A DNA stretch of 44,751 bases from Desulfarculus sp. (GTDB lineage: Bacteria > Desulfobacterota > Desulfarculia > Desulfarculales > Desulfarculaceae): the NCBI GenBank assembly GCA_003605055.1, contig QZKP01000037.1, forward strand, positions 1 to 44,751, given 5' to 3'. The notes under the pieces were generated by a model. The model was given only the letters and a program-made list of their open reading frames with translations. It made no database searches and was not told the origin of the DNA. Both the position numbers and the translations under genes were made by a program. Of the stretch, positions 40,888 to 44,751 are shown piece by piece. Position 1 is the first letter of the stretch. Every line of letters begins with the position of its first letter.

Positions 40888-41831
40888 GCCGCCCCTCCGG
40901 CCGGCAGGGCCGAGGCCTGCCAGGCCAACTCCCCGGCCCGTCCCGGCGCCTCGGCCCAGGCGATGGCCTCGCCGGGCAGGCCGGCCGCGGCCGCCTCCGC
41001 CGCGGCCTGGATCAGGCGCAGGAAGCGCACGCCCTGCTCTTGCAGGCGGCCGATGAACTCCTCCAGCACCGGGGCCTGGGCCCGGCCCTCCACCTCGCCG
41101 TGCAGGGTGAAGACGTTGAGCCGTCCCGGCTGCACCTGGCCCGCCAGGTGCTGGGCGGCGTTGGCCTCGCTCACCCCTCCCCGGCCCAGCACCTCGTCCA
41201 GGGTGGGCAGGGTGGTGGGCAGCTCCACGATGGGCAGGGCCCGGCCGGACACCAGGGGCCGGAACGGAGCGCTGCCCCGGGTGCAGGAAACGTGCGTAAT
41301 GCCCATCTGCACCAGGGCCAAGAGGGCCTGGTCGGTGATCTGCCAGCCCGGCGAGGCGAAGCTGGCCGGGGCCGCGCCGGTGATCTCCTGGTACAGCCGC
41401 CAGGCCCGGCCCAACTGGGCGCGCACCCGGGCCGGCTCCAGGGTGCGCAGGCGGTCGTGCCAGAACACGTGGTCCCAGCCGTGCAGGCCCACTTCGTGGC
41501 CCTGGGCGCGCAGGGAGTTGAGCAGCCCGGGCGCCGAAGCCGCGATGATGGGCCCGGGCAGCAGCAGGCCGTAGAGCATGGTGCGCAGGCCGTAGGCCCC
41601 GGCCGCGCCCGAGCGTAGTTGCTTGCGCAAAAAGCCGGGCTTGCGCAGGCGGGCCAGGGCCCGGCCGGAGCGGTCCGGCCCCATGGCCACGAAAAAGGAG
41701 GCCTTCACCCCCAGGCGGTTGAACATATTGGCCAGGCGGGGGACTCCCTGCACCAGGCCCACCCGGGTGTCCACGTCCACCTTGAGCACCAGGCTGGTGC
41801 TGCGGAGCTTCTGGTTGGCGGGTGCAGGCAT
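40884..41831 (-). CDS. arnD: ArnD-type undecaprenyl-phosphate sugar deformylase
   Basis: This 315-residue polysaccharide-deacetylase-fold enzyme closely resembles ArnD, which removes the formyl group from undecaprenyl-phosphate 4-deoxy-4-formamido-L-arabinose. Marks are LVLKVDVDTRVGLVQGVPRL with the catalytic Asp, FFVAMGPDRSGRALARL, HEVGLHGWDHVFWHD with the metal His residues, PFRPLVSG, PTTLPTLDEVLGR and FTLHGEVEG. The match runs through nearly the whole length, so the assignment is firm. A 40-residue Ala-rich tail follows the domain. It lies two bases after arnC and overlaps waaA. Confidence 0.92.
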   Translation of the reverse strand: MPAPANQKLRSTSLVLKVDVDTRVGLVQGVPRLANMFNRLGVKASFFVAMGPDRSGRALARLRKPGFLRKQLRSGAAGAYGLRTMLYGLLLPGPIIAASAPGLLNSLRAQGHEVGLHGWDHVFWHDRLRTLEPARVRAQLGRAWRLYQEITGAAPASFASPGWQITDQALLALVQMGITHVSCTRGSAPFRPLVSGRALPIVELPTTLPTLDEVLGRGGVSEANAAQHLAGQVQPGRLNVFTLHGEVEGRAQAPVLEEFIGRLQEQGVRFLRLIQAAAEAAAAGLPGEAIAWAEAPGRAGELAWQASALPAGGAA

Positions 41832-41833
41832 GG

Positions 41834-42793
41834 TCAGGACTGGGGGGCGTTGTCTCTGGTCTCGGAGACCACGAAGCGGGGCCGGCGGCGGACCTCGCGG
41901 TAGATGCGGCCCAGGTATTCGCCCATGAGCCCCACGCCCAGGATCTGCAAGCCCACGAAAACGAAGAGGATGGCGAATAGGGTGAACACGCCCTCCAGCT
42001 CCGGCCCCACGATCAGGCGGCGCACGAACAAAAACAGGCCGAAGGCCAGGCCGGCCAGGGCCACCAGGATGCCCAGCAGGCTGACCATCTGTATGGGCAG
42101 CACCGAGAAGCCGGTCATAAGGTCGAAGTTGAGCTTCAGGAGCCGGTACAGACTGTACTTGGAGGCCCCCCCGCTGCGCTGGGAGTGCCCCACGGGTATC
42201 TCGGCCACCCGGGCGGCGTAGATGTTGGCCAGGGCCGGGATGTAGGAGGAGGTCTCCGAGGAGGCGTTCATGGCTTCCACCACCGGCCGCCGGTAGAGCC
42301 GGAGCATGGAGCCATAGTCCTTCATGGCCACGCCCACCACCCGGCTGGTGACTCGGGCCACGATCCAGGTGGGTATCTTGCGCAGCCAGGAGTCCCGGCG
42401 GTTCTGGCGCCAGCCGCTGACCACGTCATAGCCCTCTTCCAGCTTGGCCAGCAGCCGGGGCAGCTCCTCGGGCGGGTTCTGCAGGTCCGCGTCCAGGGTG
42501 GCCACCACCTGGCCGCGCACCCGCTCAAAGCCGGCGAAGATGGCCATATGTTGGCCGTAGTTGCGGTTGAAGCGCAGCAGCCGCACCCGACGGTCCTCCT
42601 CCTGCAGGCGGCAGAGGATCTCCCAGGAGCGGTCCCGGGAGCCGTCGTCCACGTAGATCACCTCCCAGGACAGGCCGGCCGCCTCCAGGGCCGTGGCCAG
42701 GCGGGCCTGCAATTGCCCCAGGTTCTCCTGTTCGTTGAACACGGGGATGACCACCGACAGATAGGGCTCTTTGTGACTCTGAGGCTGGCCCAT
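41834..42793 (-). CDS. arnC: ArnC-type undecaprenyl-phosphate aminoarabinose transferase
   Basis: This 319-residue membrane GT2 enzyme moves a formamido sugar from UDP to undecaprenyl phosphate. The soluble domain has VVIPVFNEQENL, IYVDDGSRDRSWEI, NRNYGQHMAIFAGFE, TLDADLQNPPEELP and SGWRQNRRDSW; two C-terminal membrane helices (VSLLGILVALAGLAFGLFLF and FTLFAILFVFVGLQILGVGL) match ArnC. It starts at ATG 42793 behind GGAGGAGCCC. A promoter candidate lies upstream. The pathway genes arnA and arnB are not in the window. Confidence 0.92.
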   Translation of the reverse strand: MGQPQSHKEPYLSVVIPVFNEQENLGQLQARLATALEAAGLSWEVIYVDDGSRDRSWEILCRLQEEDRRVRLLRFNRNYGQHMAIFAGFERVRGQVVATLDADLQNPPEELPRLLAKLEEGYDVVSGWRQNRRDSWLRKIPTWIVARVTSRVVGVAMKDYGSMLRLYRRPVVEAMNASSETSSYIPALANIYAARVAEIPVGHSQRSGGASKYSLYRLLKLNFDLMTGFSVLPIQMVSLLGILVALAGLAFGLFLFVRRLIVGPELEGVFTLFAILFVFVGLQILGVGLMGEYLGRIYREVRRRPRFVVSETRDNAPQS

Positions 42794-42839
42794 GGGCTCC
42801 TCCGGGTGGCAGGTCGGCGGCCGCGAGGTCGCGGCGGGT

Positions 42840-42870
42840 ATAATATGGCAGGCTAATGGGAAAAAATCAA
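42840..42870 (-). promoter_or_regulatory. Candidate promoter of the arnC-onward operon
   Basis: In the AT-richer middle of the 182-base gap after arnT, TTGATT (42870-42865) and TATTAT (42845-42840) are present on the minus strand, with a wide 19-base spacer. A -10 read as CATATT (42848-42843) gives 16. The arnC start lies about 45 bases downstream. Confidence 0.4.
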
Positions 42871-42975
42871 GCTGGGGCGGGGCCTTAGCATCAATGATCA
42901 CCCCCGCCGACCCCTTGCCGTGATTTTTGCACCCAGGACCGAGGTTGCAGGCGGGGCCGGCGGGGCGGCCCGGGC

Positions 42976-44673
42976 TCAGCGGCGCGCGCGGTTGCTGAAC
43001 AGGGTCTTGTCCCCCACCTGGGCCCAGGGGAGCATGGGCAGGCCGTGCTTTTGCTCGGCCCAGCGCTTGAACTTCAGATAGCGCGGGGTCTCGGCGATGA
43101 CCAGCACCCGGGGCCTGCCTTCCATGAGCCTGAGCAAGGCCGCGTCGCCCTTGAGGAACCAGGCGGATCGGTCCCGGGCCAGGCGGCGGCCGAAGTCCAG
43201 CTCGCCCCAGTTGTCCACCACCTTGACCCGGCGCTGGCCGTAAAAGGCCGCGCCGTGCCAATAGTCGCCCAGGGTGACCAGCACGTCCTCGCGCTTCAGC
43301 TCGGCCTGCACGGGCCGCAGCAGGCCGGCTACCGAGCGGTACTGGTCCAGGGTGGGCGTGGCCAGGCCGGCCCCCAGCACCAGCAGCCCGAACACGGCCA
43401 GGGGTGCGCCGGCCGCGGCCCAGGCCCGGCCCCGCAGCAGATACACCCCCAGGCCCAAGGCGCTCAGGAACAGCGGCCCCCAGAACAACAGGGCCCCGCC
43501 GTGGTCATAGGAGATGTCCGGGTTCAGGGCCGGCACCAGGAGCAGGGCCAGGCCGGCCACCAGGCTCAGGCCGGCCAGGGCCACCAGGCTGGCCCGCAAG
43601 CCCAGGGGGGAGACCTCGCCCGGCTGCCAGCTCATCACACCGGCCAGGGGCCGGCCCAGGAGCAGGGCCAGGGGCGGCAGCATGGGCAGGGCGTAGTGCA
43701 TCATCTTGGAGCTGGACAGGCTCAGGAACACGAATAAGGAGACGAACCAGGCCGCGGCCAGCAGCCAGGGCCGGGCCTCGGGGGCCTGCCACCGCCGGCC
43801 CGGGAAGGTGCGGCCCACGGCCCAGGGCAGCAGCGCGATCCAGGGGAAGAAAACCCCGGGCAGCAGCAGGAAGTAGTAATAGAACGGCTGGTAGCGCTGG
43901 TGGCGGTTGGTCAGCAGCCGTCCCACCTGCTGGTCCCAGAAGAAGTAGCGCAGAAAGCCCTCCTGGCTCCAGGCCGCGGCCAGCAGCCAGGGCGCCACCA
44001 GGACCACGAACAGGGCCGGCCCCCGCCAGCGGAGCAACTGTCCCAGCAGGCGCCACTCCCCGGCCAGGGCCGCGAACACTGCCACGGCCAGGGCGGCCAG
44101 GCCCGGGCCCAGCACGCCCTTGGTGAGAAAGCCCATGGCGCAGCCCAGCCAAAAGGCGTACAGCCCCCAGTCGCGGCCGCCGCGCAGGCTCCAGGCTCCG
44201 TACACGGCCAGCACAATGCCGCAGCACAGCACCATGTCCACCAGGACCACCCGGCTGAGGGCGAAGAACATCAGCGAGGTGGCCAGCACCATGGCCGACC
44301 AGAAGCCGGCCCGCTCCGCGCCCCACAGCGCGCGGCCCAAGAGAAAGGTGAGCAGCACCGTGAGGGTGCCGAACATTGCCGGCACCAGGCGGGCGGCGGC
44401 GGCCGAGACCCCGAACAGCTTGAAGCTGAGCGCGGTCAGCCAGTAGCTCAGGGGCGGCTTCTCCAGGTAGATGACGTAGTTCAGGCGCGGGATGATCCAG
44501 TGTTGCAGGCTGCCCGAGGCGGCCATCTCCCGGCCGATCTCGGCGTAGCGGGCCTCGTCGCTCTCCCAGAGGTCGCGCAGGTTGAGCAGGGAGAAGAAAA
44601 GCACCCCGCACAGGATGAGCAGGAGCAGCACGTAAAGGCGGCGGGGCTGCTGCTGGGCCGCGGCCGCGCTCAC
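42976..44673 (-). CDS. arnT: ArnT-type lipid A glycosyltransferase (GT83)
   Basis: This 565-residue integral membrane protein of the GT-C fold has about 12 hydrophobic helices and a soluble periplasmic C-terminal domain from about residue 430. The first periplasmic loop has LRDLWESDEARYAEIGREMAASG with the catalytic acidic residues, and NYVIYLEKPPLSYWL follows, both ArnT marks. KMMHYALPMLPPLALLLG lies mid-protein. It would move a sugar (L-Ara4N in E. coli) from undecaprenyl phosphate to lipid A phosphate, reducing negative charge. The start is GTG at 44673, overlapping the upstream stop (GTGA). It is separated from arnC by 182 bases. Confidence 0.9.
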   Translation of the reverse strand: MSAAAAQQQPRRLYVLLLLILCGVLFFSLLNLRDLWESDEARYAEIGREMAASGSLQHWIIPRLNYVIYLEKPPLSYWLTALSFKLFGVSAAAARLVPAMFGTLTVLLTFLLGRALWGAERAGFWSAMVLATSLMFFALSRVVLVDMVLCCGIVLAVYGAWSLRGGRDWGLYAFWLGCAMGFLTKGVLGPGLAALAVAVFAALAGEWRLLGQLLRWRGPALFVVLVAPWLLAAAWSQEGFLRYFFWDQQVGRLLTNRHQRYQPFYYYFLLLPGVFFPWIALLPWAVGRTFPGRRWQAPEARPWLLAAAWFVSLFVFLSLSSSKMMHYALPMLPPLALLLGRPLAGVMSWQPGEVSPLGLRASLVALAGLSLVAGLALLLVPALNPDISYDHGGALLFWGPLFLSALGLGVYLLRGRAWAAAGAPLAVFGLLVLGAGLATPTLDQYRSVAGLLRPVQAELKREDVLVTLGDYWHGAAFYGQRRVKVVDNWGELDFGRRLARDRSAWFLKGDAALLRLMEGRPRVLVIAETPRYLKFKRWAEQKHGLPMLPWAQVGDKTLFSNRARR

Positions 44674-44751
44674 GAGCCGGACCCCGTTACGGGCGCCCGG
44701 GGCGCGGCCGGCGGTTTGGCGGCGGCCGGCGGCGCGGCCTGGCCCCGCCAG
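44670..44751 (-). CDS. C-terminal end of an unidentified gene (partial)
   Basis: An open frame runs from the right edge to a TGA at 44672-44670, which overlaps the arnT GTG start as GTGA. The visible 26 residues are a Pro/Ala/Lys-rich, low-complexity tail (QAAPPAAAKPPAAPRAP then VTGSGS). The coupling style equals that of the neighbours, so a real gene probably continues beyond the window. Its function cannot be told. Confidence 0.45.
   Translation of the reverse strand, partial: WRGQAAPPAAAKPPAAPRAPVTGSGS

Noticed and set aside
39385..41574. 729-codon plus-strand open frame
   Set aside because: Antisense to lpxK, waaA and arnD, all of which have clear catalytic motifs; composition is Gln/Arg/Gly/Ala-rich shadow sequence.

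Overview
The window is GC-rich, densely coded DNA from a Gram-negative bacterium. Lipid A, Kdo, heptose and 4-amino-4-deoxy-arabinose type genes show an LPS outer membrane. The PEP-CTERM proteins, a DUF1847 protein, an AcsE-like methyltransferase, liv-type transport clusters carrying acid-CoA ligases, and DUF4416 and RemA next to yicC and gmk fit an anaerobic Desulfobacterota (former Deltaproteobacteria), perhaps near Desulfarculales. That placement is inference; no rRNA or tRNA gene was seen.

Layout. (1) 1-2.9 kb, plus strand: two tandem paralogous PEP-CTERM secreted proteins, each with its own terminator, then an exported TPR protein. (2) 2.9-4.25 kb, minus: a DUF1847 cysteine-rich protein and a small-molecule O-methyltransferase. 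(3) 4.3-6.4 kb, minus: an ArsR-type regulator, an acyl-CoA dehydrogenase-like protein without the usual catalytic Glu, and a 39-residue peptide. All three carry a CxCxC cysteine cluster, and the ArsR promoter and the regulator-dehydrogenase gap share an inverted-repeat element. This is the least explained part of the window. (4) 6.5-15.4 kb, minus: a liv-type ABC importer (livG, livH, livM, livK, livF) with a long-chain acyl-CoA synthetase inside it and a phenylacetate-CoA ligase-like protein after it, probably for uptake and CoA activation of an organic acid; two palindromes lie upstream. (5) 15.7-16.9 kb, minus: a dNTP triphosphohydrolase. (6) 17.0-20.4 kb, plus: five tightly packed genes (AcsE-like pterin methyltransferase, M15 peptidase-like protein, TatD, Maf, YggS) and a terminator. 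(7) 20.65-44.75 kb, minus: about 24 kb of head-to-tail, mostly overlapping genes read leftward from beyond the right edge. In transcription order they are an unidentified gene tail, arnT, arnC, arnD, waaA, lpxK, lpxL, waaF, gmhB, waaC, a UDP-glucuronate-epimerase-like gene, a Trm112-like gene, a waaQ-like gene, a waaG-like gene, a methyltransferase, two more GT9 genes, a heptose-phosphate kinase, a second epimerase, an O-antigen ligase/polymerase, ugd, DUF4416, yicC, remA, gmk and an SPOUT rRNA methyltransferase.

Together the right half encodes late lipid A assembly (lpxK, lpxL), Kdo transfer (waaA), activation of heptose (hldA-type kinase, gmhB), transfer of heptose and hexose to the core (five GT9 enzymes and one GT4), supply of UDP-hexuronic acids (ugd and an epimerase), and an undecaprenyl-phosphate-linked sugar route that decorates lipid A (arnC, arnD, arnT). 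The genes gmhA, hldC, hldD, arnA and arnB are not in the window. No CRISPR array, prophage, insertion sequence or tRNA was recognised.
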